The notes: generated by a model not told the origin, from the letters alone. Positions 15,294-24,654 are shown, counted from the stretch's first letter. The stretch: 64,000 nt of DNA from Microbispora sp. H11081 (GCF_012999535.1 NZ_JABBWV010000005.1:409785-473784); one strand, 5' to 3'. Translations and numbers: made by a program.

Positions 15294-16781
15294 TCACTCC
15301 CCCTCATCCGGAGGGTTCGTGTCGTCGGGTGGGGGTTCCGTGGGGAGTGGAGTCTCATCGGTATCCGGGGCCGAGGTGGACGTCGGAGTAGGGGTCGAGT
15401 TCGGGGACGAAGCCGGTTCGGGCGACTGGGTTGTGGGTGGTGCCGACGTGCTTACGGTAGCCGACGGAACGGCGTTCGGCTCGGCCGACGTCGTGACCGG
15501 GGAAGGCTGACGTGTCCGCGGAATCTCTGACCTGGGCGTACGTGCCGGCGACGGCGATGGCGACGGCGAGGATGACGGGGTGACGGGGACGGCGGTCTCA
15601 CGCGGGTCCAGCGGCGCTTCGCCGTTCCTGGCGGCCGTGAAGGCGAGGACCCCGATGCAGACCGCGGCGACGCAGCCGGCCGTCGCGAGGAGCAGGGCCG
15701 GCGGGCGGCGCCGCCCGCCGGTGGGGCCCTCGGGACCGTCCTGCACCCGTGTACGGGCGACCGCGTGCGTGGGCGGGGCGGCGGGGACGGGGTCCAGCGG
15801 CGCGGTGGCGCCGGGACGCGAGGTGGCGTGCCCGGGAGACAGAACCGGCGGCGGGACCGGCGGCGGGACCGGCCCGGGTGCGGCGGTGGCGCGGCCGGCG
15901 CCACCGGTCGCGGGGAAGCCCTGGGGGTCGGTCAGCGAGCCGAGCACCGCCGTCGCGGCGCCCGTGCCCGTGAGCGCCTCCCACAGCACCCGCACCCTTT
16001 CGAGGAGGTCGGGGCCGGTCTCCGGCCGCACGGCGGGGTCCTTGGCCAGCATGGACATGACGAGAGCCGCCACCGGCGCGGGGACGTTCCCCGGCAGCGG
16101 CGGGGGCGTGTCGTTGAGGTGCCGCAGGGCGAGCGCCACCGGAGCCTCCGCCGTGAACGGCGGACGGCCGGCGAGGCACTCGTAGGCCACCACTCCGAGC
16201 GAGTAGATGTCGCTCGCCGGGGTCAGGGTGCTGCCGGACGCCTGTTCCGGGCTCACGTACTGGGCGGTGCCGAGGATCAGGCCGGTCGCGGTCAGCGGCG
16301 CGGCCTCCAGCGCGCGGGCGATGCCGAAGTCGGTGATCTTCACCTGGCCGGTCGCGGTGACGAGCAGGTTGCCCGGCTTGATGTCGCGGTGGATCACCCC
16401 GGCCCGGTGGGCGGCGTACAGGCCCCTGGCGGTCTGCTGGACGATGTCGAGCGTGACGTCCGGCCCGAGCGCGCCGTTGCGGGCGAGGATGGCCGACAGC
16501 GGCTCTCCCCGCACCAGTTCCATCACGAGGTAGGCGTGGCCGTCGCTCTCGCCGTAGTCGAAGACCTGGGCGATGCCGGGGTCGGTGAGGCCGGCGGTGA
16601 TCCTGGCCTCCGAGCGGAACCGGTCGCGGAAGGTGGCGTCGCCCGCGACGTGGCGGCCGAGCAGCTTGATCGCCACTTCCCTGCCGAGCAGCTCGTCGTC
16701 GGCCCGCCAGACCTCGCCCATGCCGCCCGCGGCGATGGGAGAGGTCAGCCGGTACCGCCCGCCTAGCACGGTGTCGGTCAT
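15294..16781 (-). CDS. pknA: Serine/threonine protein kinase PknA
   Basis: The 495-residue kinase has catalytic Lys39, HRDIKPGN with Asp133, and DFGIAR followed by GTAQYVSPEQ. After a Pro-rich linker it has one membrane helix (PALLLATAGCVAAVCIGVLAFTA) and an outer tail of about 110 residues made almost entirely of Ser, Thr and Pro, ending acidic. No PASTA repeats are present. PknA acts with PknB on division and cell-wall targets. It starts seven bases after the pbpA stop, with GGGCGG as the probable ribosome site. A 67-base gap separates it from pknB. Confidence 0.94.
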   Translation of the reverse strand: MTDTVLGGRYRLTSPIAAGGMGEVWRADDELLGREVAIKLLGRHVAGDATFRDRFRSEARITAGLTDPGIAQVFDYGESDGHAYLVMELVRGEPLSAILARNGALGPDVTLDIVQQTARGLYAAHRAGVIHRDIKPGNLLVTATGQVKITDFGIARALEAAPLTATGLILGTAQYVSPEQASGSTLTPASDIYSLGVVAYECLAGRPPFTAEAPVALALRHLNDTPPPLPGNVPAPVAALVMSMLAKDPAVRPETGPDLLERVRVLWEALTGTGAATAVLGSLTDPQGFPATGGAGRATAAPGPVPPPVPPPVLSPGHATSRPGATAPLDPVPAAPPTHAVARTRVQDGPEGPTGGRRRPPALLLATAGCVAAVCIGVLAFTAARNGEAPLDPRETAVPVTPSSSPSPSPSPARTPRSEIPRTRQPSPVTTSAEPNAVPSATVSTSAPPTTQSPEPASSPNSTPTPTSTSAPDTDETPLPTEPPPDDTNPPDEGE

Positions 16782-16788
16782 GTGTCGG

Positions 16789-18243
16789 TCACCGCCCGAG
16801 CACCGCCTGCATGACGTCGTGCGCGATCGGCGCGGCGACCGCGCCGCCGGTGGCGTCGTTGCCCGCGCTGCCCGACTCCACGAAGACCGCCACGGCGACC
16901 TTCGGGTCGTCGACGGGGGCGAAGGAGATGAACCACGCGTGCGACGGCTTGCCCGGCAGCGTCTCCGCCGTGCCCGTCTTGCCGGCCACCGTGATCCCGG
17001 GAAGCCTGGCCGCGCCGCCGGTGCCGCGCTCGACCACGTTGACCATCATCTTGGTCAGCTCGCTCGCCACCTCGGGGCTGACGGCCGCGTCCAGCTCGTC
17101 GGGGTCGGTCCCGTCGATCTCCGAGCCGTCCGCCATGATCTTGTTGACCAGGTACGGCTTCATGACCGTGCCCTGGTTGGCGATCCCGGCGGCGACCATC
17201 GCCATCTGCAGCGGGGTCATCTGGTTGCTCTGCTGGCCGATCGCGGTCTTGGCGAGGGCGGCCTTGCTCTCGTCCGGGCCGATGTCGCTGGGCGAGACCT
17301 CCAGGGGGATCTTCAGCGGCTGGCCGACGCCGAACTTCTCGGCCTGCTCCTTCAGCTTGTCGTAGCCGACGTCCATGCCCATGATGGCGAACGGCGTGTT
17401 GCAGGAGATCGTCAGGGCCTCGAGCAGCGTCGCCCGGCCGCCGCACGACTCGCCGTGGTAGTTGGGCAGCGAGATGTTCGTGCCCGGCAGCGGCAGCGAG
17501 TCGGGCGCGTCGACCTGGGTGTTCTCGTCACGCGACCCGTCGTCGCTGAGATAGGCCGCGGCGGTCACGGTCTTGAACGTGGACCCCGGGGCGAACGTCA
17601 GGTTGATGGCCCGGTTGAGGAGCGGCTTGTCGCCGTCCTTGTCGAGCTTGTTGTACGCCTTGTTGACCGTCGCCTTATTCGCCTTGGCCAGCGGGTTCGG
17701 GTCGTACGACGGCACCGAGACCATCGCCAGGATCTTGCCGGTCTTCGGTTCGAGCGCGACGACCGCGCCGCGCTTGCCGGTTTCGGCCAGGTCCTTGTAC
17801 GCGATCTCCTGGGCCTTGGTGTTCAGCGTGAGGTCGACGCTCGCGCCCTTGGCGGGCTTGCCGCTGACCATGTCGATGGCCCGGCGGACGACCAGGTCGG
17901 GGTGGGTGCCGTCGAGGTAGCGGCTCATCGCGGCCTCGATGCCCGCGGCGCTCTCCGGCGCGAACCAGCCGACCACGTGCGTGAACGGCTTGCCGAGCGG
18001 ATACTCGCGCTCGAACCTGAACTGCTTGTCCCCGGTGTCCACCGTCTTGGCGAGGGTGGTCTTGCCGTTGTCGGCCGTGATCCAGCCGCGGTCGATGTTG
18101 TAGCGGGCGTACAGCATGCGCACGTTGCGGGAGTCCTCGCGCAGCCCTTCGGCGCGCACCGCGCCGAGGTACGTCACGTTGGCCATGAGCAGGCCGAACA
18201 TGAGCAGGCAGGCCACGGCGACCCGCTTCAGCGGGCTGTTCAT
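16789..18243 (-). CDS. pbpA: Class B penicillin-binding protein PbpA
   Basis: The 484-residue transpeptidase has one N-terminal signal anchor (RVAVACLLMFGLLMANVTYL), a dimerisation region and a penicillin-binding domain. Its motifs are STFK (Ser near residue 218), SCN (near 279) and KTG (near 420). It cross-links peptidoglycan together with the SEDS glycosyltransferase RodA, whose gene overlaps its start by four bases (ATGA). The frame stays open far upstream, but only this ATG gives the expected signal anchor. It is phosphorylated by PknB in relatives. Gene order matches the conserved actinobacterial operon. Confidence 0.95.
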   Translation of the reverse strand: MNSPLKRVAVACLLMFGLLMANVTYLGAVRAEGLREDSRNVRMLYARYNIDRGWITADNGKTTLAKTVDTGDKQFRFEREYPLGKPFTHVVGWFAPESAAGIEAAMSRYLDGTHPDLVVRRAIDMVSGKPAKGASVDLTLNTKAQEIAYKDLAETGKRGAVVALEPKTGKILAMVSVPSYDPNPLAKANKATVNKAYNKLDKDGDKPLLNRAINLTFAPGSTFKTVTAAAYLSDDGSRDENTQVDAPDSLPLPGTNISLPNYHGESCGGRATLLEALTISCNTPFAIMGMDVGYDKLKEQAEKFGVGQPLKIPLEVSPSDIGPDESKAALAKTAIGQQSNQMTPLQMAMVAAGIANQGTVMKPYLVNKIMADGSEIDGTDPDELDAAVSPEVASELTKMMVNVVERGTGGAARLPGITVAGKTGTAETLPGKPSHAWFISFAPVDDPKVAVAVFVESGSAGNDATGGAVAAPIAHDVMQAVLGR

Positions 18244-19616
18244 CGCTGCATCACCTGGGTCATCCCCTCGTCCTGGATCGCCTGCGGCGGCGGCCGGCGG
18301 GCCGCGTCGGACATCCGTACGAGCAGGGCGATGAGCATCCAGTTGGCCAGCAGCGCCGAGCCTCCCGCGGACATGAACGGCGTCACGAGACCGGTCAGCG
18401 GGATCAGCCGGGTCACGCCGCCCACGATGATGAACACCTGCCAGGCCAGGATGAACGACAGGCCGCCCGCGAGCAGCTTGGTGAACGGGTCGCGGGCCGC
18501 CAGCGCGGTGCGCAGTCCCCGCTCGACGATCAGCGCGTAGACCATGAGGATGGCCATCAGGCCGGTCAGGCCCAGCTCCTCGCCCACGGCGGGGAAGATG
18601 AAGTCGGAGAACGACAGCGGGATCCGGTACGGGTAGCCCTGCCCGAGCCCGGTGCCGAGGATGCCGCCGGAGCCCATCGCGAACTGGCCCTGCATGAGCT
18701 GTTCGCTGCCGCCCACGGCGGTGTAGAGCCTCTGGTCCTCCGCGTGCAGCCAGACGTCGAAGCGGGCCTCGACGTGGCTGAAGATCTGCCCGGCGACGAA
18801 GGCGCCGCCGATGAACAGCAGGATGCCGATGAGCACCCAGGAGGTGCGCTGGGTGGCGATGTACAGCATCACGATGAACGCGCCGAACAGCAGCAGCGAG
18901 CTGCCGAGGTCCTTCTGCAGGACGAGGACGCCGAGGCTGATCACCCAGGTGATGACGATGGGACCGAGGTCGCGTGCCCTGGGCAGGTCGATGAACAGCA
19001 GGCGGCGGCCCGCGAGGGCCAGCACGTCGCGTTTGGCGACCAGGTAGCCCGCGAAGAAGACGACCAGGGCCAGCTTGGCGAACTCGGCGGGCTGGATGCT
19101 GAAGGGGCCGACGCCGACCCAGATGCGCGCGCCGTTGATCTCTCTGCCGATGAAGGGCAGCATCGGCAGCACGAGCAGGCCCAGCCCGGCGAAGCCGGCG
19201 GTGTAGGTGAGGCGCTGCAAGACGCGGTGGTCCCTCAACGCGATCAGGGTCGCGGAGAACATCACCACGCCGAGCGCCGTCCACATGAGCTGGCTGGCCG
19301 CGGACGCGAGTCGCTCACCGGCCAGCTCGATCCGGTAGATCATCACCAGGCCGATGCCGTTGACCAGCGTCACGAGGGGAAGCAGCAGAGGGTCGGCCCA
19401 TGGCGCCCACCTGGCCAAAACCAGATAGGCCGCGAGCATCAGGCCGCCGAGGCCGAGGCCGTAGCCGAGCATGCCGGACGGGACCTTGCCGTTGATCCCG
19501 AGCCCTACGCTGGCGTACGCGCCCATCACGATCAGCACGGCGAAGGCGAGCATGCCCAGCTGGGCTCCCCGCCTCTTCGCGGTCATCGGTACGGGCGTGG
19601 CTTCGACAGCAGTCAC
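18240..19616 (-). CDS. rodA: SEDS peptidoglycan glycosyltransferase RodA (FtsW/RodA/SpoVE family)
   Basis: The 458-residue polytopic protein has about ten to twelve membrane helices. Family motifs include GARIWVGVGPFSIQPAEFAK, with the conserved Trp and Glu, VLQKDLGSSLL, and the C-terminal TGLVTPFMSAGGSALLANW. It polymerises lipid II into glycan strands and pairs with PbpA. It begins with GTG overlapping the pstP stop by four bases, and its own stop overlaps pbpA. Both overlaps indicate tight translational coupling. Confidence 0.95.
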   Translation of the reverse strand: MTAVEATPVPMTAKRRGAQLGMLAFAVLIVMGAYASVGLGINGKVPSGMLGYGLGLGGLMLAAYLVLARWAPWADPLLLPLVTLVNGIGLVMIYRIELAGERLASAASQLMWTALGVVMFSATLIALRDHRVLQRLTYTAGFAGLGLLVLPMLPFIGREINGARIWVGVGPFSIQPAEFAKLALVVFFAGYLVAKRDVLALAGRRLLFIDLPRARDLGPIVITWVISLGVLVLQKDLGSSLLLFGAFIVMLYIATQRTSWVLIGILLFIGGAFVAGQIFSHVEARFDVWLHAEDQRLYTAVGGSEQLMQGQFAMGSGGILGTGLGQGYPYRIPLSFSDFIFPAVGEELGLTGLMAILMVYALIVERGLRTALAARDPFTKLLAGGLSFILAWQVFIIVGGVTRLIPLTGLVTPFMSAGGSALLANWMLIALLVRMSDAARRPPPQAIQDEGMTQVMQR

Positions 19617-20887
19617 TTAGTGGACCTCGTGGGGGTCGGTGTCGCCTCGGCGTCCGGTGTGGGGGTCGCCGAGGCGCCGAAACTCTTGATCCTGGTGATG
19701 CCGGCCTGCAGGTCGTCGACCGGGATGCCGGTGCGGACCTGGTCCTGCTGCACGGCCGGCAGCGACGAGACGCGCAACTCGTCGGTGTAGGCGACCTTCT
19801 TGAAGGACACCGGCCCGACCTCCGCGTCGACGCCCTGGAAGACGACGAGTTCGTCCCCCTTGGCGCCCACGTAGAACTGGCTCTGGGTCCACTCGTAGCC
19901 GAAATAGCCGCCGGCCCCGAGTGCGGCGGCGACGACCAGCACCCCGGCGGCCACTTTCGGGCCCGACCGGCGTTTGCGCGAACGCCGCGCGGAGGCCTGG
20001 GCCTCGCGCGCGGGTTCGTCGTCCAGGTCGTCGTCCGTGATCACCGGTTGCGGCGCGGTCACGGTGGTGGCCCGGCCCGCGGGGGTGTCCGGCGGCGCGG
20101 AGCGCACCCGGCCCGTGCCGGCCGCGCCCACGACCGCCGCCGCGCCCAGCGGCGGCTGGACGTCGTCCACCTCGATCACGTCGGCGACCACACAGGTGAT
20201 GTTGTCCGGCCCGCCGCCCCGGTTCGCCAGGTCGATGAGCTGCCGGACGACGTCCTCTGGGTCGTCGATCGTGCTCAGGGTGTGGTGCAGGGTCTCGGCG
20301 CTGACCACCGTGGACAGGCCGTCCGAGCACAGCAGGTAACGGTCGCCCACCTGGGCCTCCCGGTCCTGCAGGTCGGGGTCGACCTCGCCGCTCCCGTCCA
20401 GCGCGCGGAGCAGGATCGAGCGCTGGGGGTGGTTGGCGGCCTCCTCCTGCGTGATCCGCCCGTCGTCCACGAGGGACTGCACCAGCGTGTGGTCATGGGT
20501 GATCTGGTACAGCTCGCCGTTCCTGAGCAGGTACGCGCGGGAGTCGCCCACGTGGACCAGCGCGAAGCGTGAACCGCTCCAGAGCATCGCGGTGAGTGTG
20601 GTGCCCATGCCCTTGAGGCTCGGGTCGCGGGCCACCATCGCGTGCAACTGGTGGTTGGCGTCCCGTACGGCCGCCTCGATGGCGCTGAGCAGGTCACCGC
20701 CGAAGGCGTCCCTGTCGAGGGACGACAGTGCGGCGATGGCGACCGAGCTGGCCACCTCGCCGTGAGCATGCCCGCCCATGCCGTCGGCGACGGCAAGCAG
20801 GCGGCCGCTGGCGTACGCCGAGTCCTCGTTGCCTTCACGGAGGAGCCCGACGTCGGAGCGAGCGGCGTAGCGGAGTGCGATGGTCAT
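19613..20887 (-). CDS. pstP: PP2C serine/threonine phosphatase PstP
   Basis: The 424-residue phosphatase has a cytoplasmic PP2C domain (about residues 1-240) with metal-binding motifs GNEDSAY, VADGMGGHAHGE, CSDGLS and GGPDNITCVV. A basic linker, one membrane helix (KVAAGVLVVAAALGAGGYFGYEW) and an outer domain of about 95 residues ending in Thr/Pro-rich sequence follow. It removes phosphate from PknA, PknB and their targets. The ATG overlaps the fhaB stop by four bases; the frame is open far upstream, but those extensions lie within fhaB and fhaA. Confidence 0.95.
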   Translation of the reverse strand: MTIALRYAARSDVGLLREGNEDSAYASGRLLAVADGMGGHAHGEVASSVAIAALSSLDRDAFGGDLLSAIEAAVRDANHQLHAMVARDPSLKGMGTTLTAMLWSGSRFALVHVGDSRAYLLRNGELYQITHDHTLVQSLVDDGRITQEEAANHPQRSILLRALDGSGEVDPDLQDREAQVGDRYLLCSDGLSTVVSAETLHHTLSTIDDPEDVVRQLIDLANRGGGPDNITCVVADVIEVDDVQPPLGAAAVVGAAGTGRVRSAPPDTPAGRATTVTAPQPVITDDDLDDEPAREAQASARRSRKRRSGPKVAAGVLVVAAALGAGGYFGYEWTQSQFYVGAKGDELVVFQGVDAEVGPVSFKKVAYTDELRVSSLPAVQQDQVRTGIPVDDLQAGITRIKSFGASATPTPDAEATPTPTRSTK

Positions 20888-21348
20888 TTGCGCAATTCGA
20901 TGACGGTCTTGCCGATGCGGATCGGAACTCCGAGAGGCACCGGGGTCGGGCGGGTCACTTTCGAGCGTTCGAGGAACGTGCCGTTCGTGGAGCCGAGATC
21001 CTCCACGATCCACTGGCCGTCCTGAGGAAAGAGCCGGGCGTGCCGGCTCGAAGCGTAGTCGTCGCTGAGAACCAGCGTGGCGTCGTTCGCCCGGCCGATG
21101 GTGATTGGCGTCTCCGTGAGGTTGATGATGGTCCCTTGCAGGGGACCACCGGTGACGATCAGCTGGCGGGGTTCGCCCTTTTTGGGCTTGGAAACCGGTC
21201 GGGGCTGCTTGACCGGCTTGCGTGCGGGCGCGGGTGCCGTACGCGGACCGAACAGGTCCGTCCGGATGACGCCGACCGCGGCGATCACGAAGAACCACAG
21301 CACCGCCAGGAAGGCGAGCCGGATCAGCAGCAGCGTTAGCTCGGACAT
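20884..21348 (-). CDS. fhaB: FHA-domain protein FhaB (FipA)
   Basis: The 154-residue protein has an N-terminal membrane helix (LLLIRLAFLAVLWFFVIAAVGVI), a basic Pro/Lys linker and a C-terminal FHA domain that binds phosphothreonine. FHA core motifs are IGRAND, SSRHARL and GSTNGTF. In mycobacteria FipA links FtsZ and FtsQ in a PknA-dependent way. It follows fhaA by 17 bases and overlaps pstP at its stop. Confidence 0.94.
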   Translation of the reverse strand: MSELTLLLIRLAFLAVLWFFVIAAVGVIRTDLFGPRTAPAPARKPVKQPRPVSKPKKGEPRQLIVTGGPLQGTIINLTETPITIGRANDATLVLSDDYASSRHARLFPQDGQWIVEDLGSTNGTFLERSKVTRPTPVPLGVPIRIGKTVIELRK

Positions 21349-21365
21349 GGACCGTGTGTCTACCT

Positions 21366-22106
21366 CTAGTCGCGCCTGAACACCAGTGTCGTTCGGCCCA
21401 GCGTCACCCGGGTCCCGTCCTGCATCTCTACCCTGCGGACGGGCTGGCCGTTGACGAATGTGCCGTTGGTCGACCCCAGGTCAACGAGCACGACCTGCGG
21501 CCCTTCCACTCTTAGCTCGGCATGATGCCGTGATACGCCGGGATCCACCAGCCGAAGATCACAATCGGTTCCGCGGCCCAGCAGCGTCACCGGCGTGGTC
21601 AGCTCGTACGACCGCTGACCCTGGGGGTCGTCCTGGGTCGAGACGAGCAGCCGGGGACGGCCGTTGAACGCGCTGGGGCGGCCGGCGGGCACGTCGGTCG
21701 GAGGCTGGCGGATCTCGTCCTGCTCCACCGTCGCGCCGCGGATCACTCCCGAACGGATGCGGAAAAGCCCGACCGCGAGATCGTCGGCCGTCTCGAACCG
21801 CACCCGCACCGGCCCGACGAACGAGTAGCCCTGCTCCTTGGCGTACTCCCTCGCGAGCGTGGCGAGCTCATGGCTGATGCTGTCGGCGTACACCTCCAAC
21901 CGCTCGCTGTCGGTCGTCGACAGCTCCACCACGAAGTCGTTCGGCACGAGCGTGCGACCCTGAGCGACTATCGCGGCGCGCTCGTCCATCTCCCTCTGCA
22001 CGGCGCTGGCAACCTCGACCGGCTGGAGTTCGGACTTGAACGCCCGCGCGAAGGCCCCTTCAACCATCCCTTCGAGCCTGCGCTCGAAGCGCTGAAGGAC
22101 TCCCAC
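21366..22106 (-). CDS. fhaA: FHA-domain protein FhaA (DUF3662 plus FHA)
   Basis: The 246-residue cytoplasmic protein combines an N-terminal DUF3662 domain (about residues 1-120, beginning GVLQRFERRLEGMVEGAFAR) with a C-terminal FHA domain with LLGRGTDCDLRL, SRHHAEL and GSTNGTFVNG. In mycobacteria it binds phosphorylated MviN and restrains peptidoglycan synthesis. It is the first gene of the seven-gene operon. The GTG start has AGGGAGGG upstream. Relative to M. tuberculosis FhaA, the long Gly/Gln-rich linker between the domains is short. Confidence 0.94.
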   Translation of the reverse strand: MGVLQRFERRLEGMVEGAFARAFKSELQPVEVASAVQREMDERAAIVAQGRTLVPNDFVVELSTTDSERLEVYADSISHELATLAREYAKEQGYSFVGPVRVRFETADDLAVGLFRIRSGVIRGATVEQDEIRQPPTDVPAGRPSAFNGRPRLLVSTQDDPQGQRSYELTTPVTLLGRGTDCDLRLVDPGVSRHHAELRVEGPQVVLVDLGSTNGTFVNGQPVRRVEMQDGTRVTLGRTTLVFRRD

Positions 22107-22264
22107 CAGATCCCTCCCTTCCCATTGCCACTACGGTCGCGACCGCTCCGGTGCTGCGCTGAGCTCCTTCGCATCGTCGTTTAGAAGGATCGTATCCGGG
22201 TTCGTAAGCACCGGCGGATACGTGCTAACCTTTCCAGGCACCCAGAGATGGGGGCCAACCGCAG

Positions 22265-22350
22265 GGGCAAGTGGCGGAATGGCAGACGCGCACGGTTCAG
22301 GTCCGTGTGTCCGAAAGGACGTGGGGGTTCAACTCCCCCCTTGCCCACCA
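22265..22350 (+). tRNA. tRNA-Leu (anticodon CAG)
   Basis: The acceptor stem GGGCAAG pairs with CTTGCCC. The anticodon stem-loop is ACGG-TTCAGGT-CCGT with anticodon CAG. The long variable arm has TCC-GAAA-GGA, and the T-arm is GGGGG-TTCAACT-CCCCC. CCA is encoded. A tRNA-Leu at this place beside fhaA is conserved in actinobacteria. TAACCT at 22226-22231 may be the -10 element. Confidence 0.97.
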
Positions 22351-22356
22351 GATGGT

Positions 22357-22407
22357 AGCCCTGTGGGGTCGGAGACGAGGTCTCCTTCCCACAGGGCTTT
22401 CTCTTTT
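22357..22407 (+). terminator. Terminator of tRNA-Leu
   Basis: AGCCCTGTGGG and CCCACAGGGCT make an 11-base stem, with an inner GGAGAC/GTCTCC stem, followed by TTCTCTTTT. It starts seven bases after the tRNA. Confidence 0.85.
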
Positions 22408-22983
22408 CACAGCTTTCACGGCCCAGGAGGGCGGCCACGAGGGCTCCCCGGCCGGACGGCGCGCCTCGCCTGGGAGCGAGCGAAGCTTCCACGTCCGGCC
22501 TTCCCTCCCGGCCCGTACGGCTCGGGCCTCGTGTGCGTGTCACGGCAGGGGCCCCGAAGAATCGGGGCCCCTCCGTTCGCACTGCACATTCTCCGCAGGC
22601 CGCCTTTCAAACCACTTTCCGCATGGTTGCAGGTGACGGCCCTTTCATGCGCTGTCCCACTTGGTGGGCACAGGTGTCTCGCCTGATGAGACATCCCGCA
22701 TCGCACGAGGTCCCTCAGGTCCCGCGCTCGCCTGATCGAGGCGGCCGCTCAGCTCCCGCCGGGGGGCCCAGATCGGCGACGAGCGGAAGGGCGGGCGCTG
22801 GTACGTGCGGATGGATCCACACCCGTCGCCGTATGGGCCGTGCGACGGTGCAGGCTCACATCGTGTGCGGGCGGGGCTGGAGGGCCAGAGCCCGTCGTGC
22901 CGGGCGGGAACGGCATGGAGGGCTCTGGGCGGATGACACACCGCAGCGGTCGGGAGATCGTCGGCTGTTGGTGCGCAGGTGAA
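22408..22983. other. Gene-free stretch with one strong hairpin
   Basis: I find no supportable gene in these 576 bases; the open frames show no recognisable protein and overlap each other on both strands. The only clear structure is a perfect 11-base inverted repeat (AGGGGCCCCGA, loop AGAA, exact complement) at 22547-22572, which resembles a terminator but has no obvious upstream gene. It may mark a gene lost beside the tRNA. Confidence 0.5.
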
Positions 22984-23730
22984 TCAGGTGAGGAAGCCTC
23001 CATCGACGGCGAGGTGGGCGCCAGTGATGTATGAGGCGTCATCGGACAGGAGGAAGGCGACCGCGGTGGCGATCTCCCTGGGCTCACCCACGCGCCGGGC
23101 TGCGATGGCGGCCGCGATGCCCTCCGCTTCCCCCTCGTTCGCGGAGTCGAGCATCGGGGTGGCGATGACCCCGGGCTGCAACTCGTTGATACGTACTCCG
23201 CGGGCGGCCCAGTCCTGGGCGGCCGAGCGGGTGATGCCGCGGATGCCGTGTTTGGACGCCGAGTAGGCTGCCCGAAGCGGCAGGCCACGATCGGCGAACA
23301 CGCTGGAGACGTTCACGATGGCCCCGCCCCCGGAGGCGTGGATGACGGGCAGTTGGGCCTTCATGCCGTAGTAGATCGACGACAGGTTGATGGCGAGCGT
23401 CCGCTCCCACGTCTCTTCGGGCAGGTCGGGCAGATCATGGTTCTCGCTGCTGACGCCGGCGTTGTTGACGGCGTAGTGCAGGGAGCCGAAACGCTCCACC
23501 ATGGTGGTGACCACGCGCTGCACAGCCCTGGTATCGGAGACGTCGGCGGGTAGGACGAGGGCTTCGCCCCCCGCCTTGGTGATCTGGGCCGCGACTTCGC
23601 GCAGCGGCTCCTCACGGCGGCCCACCAGGGTCACCCTGGCACCGCGCTCGGCCAGCAGGATGGCAGTGGCCGCGCCCATACCGGTGCCGGCACCGGTTAC
23701 GAGGGCGACCTTGTCGTGGAAGGGGATCAT
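22984..23730 (-). CDS. Short-chain dehydrogenase/reductase (classical SDR)
   Basis: The 248-residue enzyme has the NAD(P)-binding motif TGAGTGMGAA near residue 12, NNAG, the catalytic Ser in NVSSV and YSASK with Tyr and Lys, then a PGVIATPM loop and the AVDGGF ending. It reduces or oxidises an unknown alcohol or ketone in the cytoplasm. AGAAGG lies upstream of the ATG. It follows a second SDR gene by 40 bases on the same strand. Both are likely controlled by the divergent TetR gene. Confidence 0.9.
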   Translation of the reverse strand: MIPFHDKVALVTGAGTGMGAATAILLAERGARVTLVGRREEPLREVAAQITKAGGEALVLPADVSDTRAVQRVVTTMVERFGSLHYAVNNAGVSSENHDLPDLPEETWERTLAINLSSIYYGMKAQLPVIHASGGGAIVNVSSVFADRGLPLRAAYSASKHGIRGITRSAAQDWAARGVRINELQPGVIATPMLDSANEGEAEGIAAAIAARRVGEPREIATAVAFLLSDDASYITGAHLAVDGGFLT

Positions 23731-23770
23731 GTCTTTTGTCCTTCTGGTGTTTCTTTCCGCAGCGCCGTGC

Positions 23771-24637
23771 CTACTTCTCCGTGTCCGCGGGGAGGTCGAC
23801 AGGGTAGGGGGCGCCGAAGTCCGCCGAGGCGGAGACGGCCTGCCAGGCGTGGGCCTCCGCGATTTGCGTGCGGGAGTAGTCCAGTGCCATGCGTGCGCCG
23901 ACGGCGCCGAGGAGCAGGTGGCTGGGCAGGTGCTCGCGCTTGGCGACGCGCACCAGGATCGTGGCCGCCCTCTCTGGGTCGCCCGCGGCGTCGTTGCCGC
24001 GGAGCCGCTCGGCGAAGGCGCCGACGGTGCCCCGGTAGTACTCGGGGATGGAGTGGACCTCCATTGACGCGCCGGCCCAGTCGGTGGCGAAGCCCGCGGG
24101 CTCGACCACCAGGTAGCGGATGTTGAAGGGGGCACTCTCCGTGGCCAGCGTGCGGGTCAGGCCGTCGACGGCGAACTTCGCGGCCTGGTAGGACCCCAGG
24201 CCCGGGGTGCCGCCGACTCGGCCGCCCACCGAGGAGAACTGGATGACGATGCCGCCGCCTTGGGCCCGTAGGAGCGGCAGCGCCGCCTTGGAGACGTTGT
24301 ACACGCCGAAGAAGTTCGTCTCGAACTGGCGCCGGAAGTCCTCCTCCGGGGCGGTCTCGACCGGGGCGATGTTGGCGTAGCCGGCGTTGTTGACGACCAC
24401 GTCGATACGTCCGAAGCGCTCGCGGCCGGCGTCGAGGGCGGCGGACGCGGCGGCGGCGTCCGTCACGTCGAGGGCCACGGGAAGAAGCCGGTCGCCGTAT
24501 GCGGTGGCGAGGTCGTCGAGTTGCTCGGGCTTCCGGGCCGTGGCGACGACCTGGTCGCCTGCTTCGAGCGCCGCGATGGTGAGGGCGCGGCCGAAGCCGC
24601 GCGAAGAACCGGTGATGAACCATGTCTGGACTGTCAT
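23771..24637 (-). CDS. Short-chain dehydrogenase/reductase (SDR)
   Basis: The 288-residue SDR shows TGSSRGFGRA for cofactor binding, LDVTD, NNAGYAN, the catalytic QFSSVGG and YQAAK, and VEPAGFATDW. The long, less conserved C-terminal part is typical of the SDR5-like group that includes many oxidoreductases of unknown substrate. It is the first gene of a two-SDR operon and diverges from a TetR regulator across an 80-base gap with two identical palindromic sites. Autoregulated control of this operon by that TetR is a reasonable inference. Confidence 0.9.
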   Translation of the reverse strand: MTVQTWFITGSSRGFGRALTIAALEAGDQVVATARKPEQLDDLATAYGDRLLPVALDVTDAAAASAALDAGRERFGRIDVVVNNAGYANIAPVETAPEEDFRRQFETNFFGVYNVSKAALPLLRAQGGGIVIQFSSVGGRVGGTPGLGSYQAAKFAVDGLTRTLATESAPFNIRYLVVEPAGFATDWAGASMEVHSIPEYYRGTVGAFAERLRGNDAAGDPERAATILVRVAKREHLPSHLLLGAVGARMALDYSRTQIAEAHAWQAVSASADFGAPYPVDLPADTEK

Positions 24638-24654
24638 GGTTTTAGTGAAACACG

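Noticed and set aside
16789..19284. An 831-residue open frame covering pbpA and extending upstream
   Set aside because: The upstream 346 residues are Arg/Pro-rich shadow sequence of rodA. The pbpA ATG at 18243 has a signal anchor and overlaps the rodA stop by four bases.
22408..22983. Several 90-150 codon frames after tRNA-Leu
   Set aside because: They overlap in conflicting frames, begin inside the tRNA or SDR gene, and show no recognisable protein.
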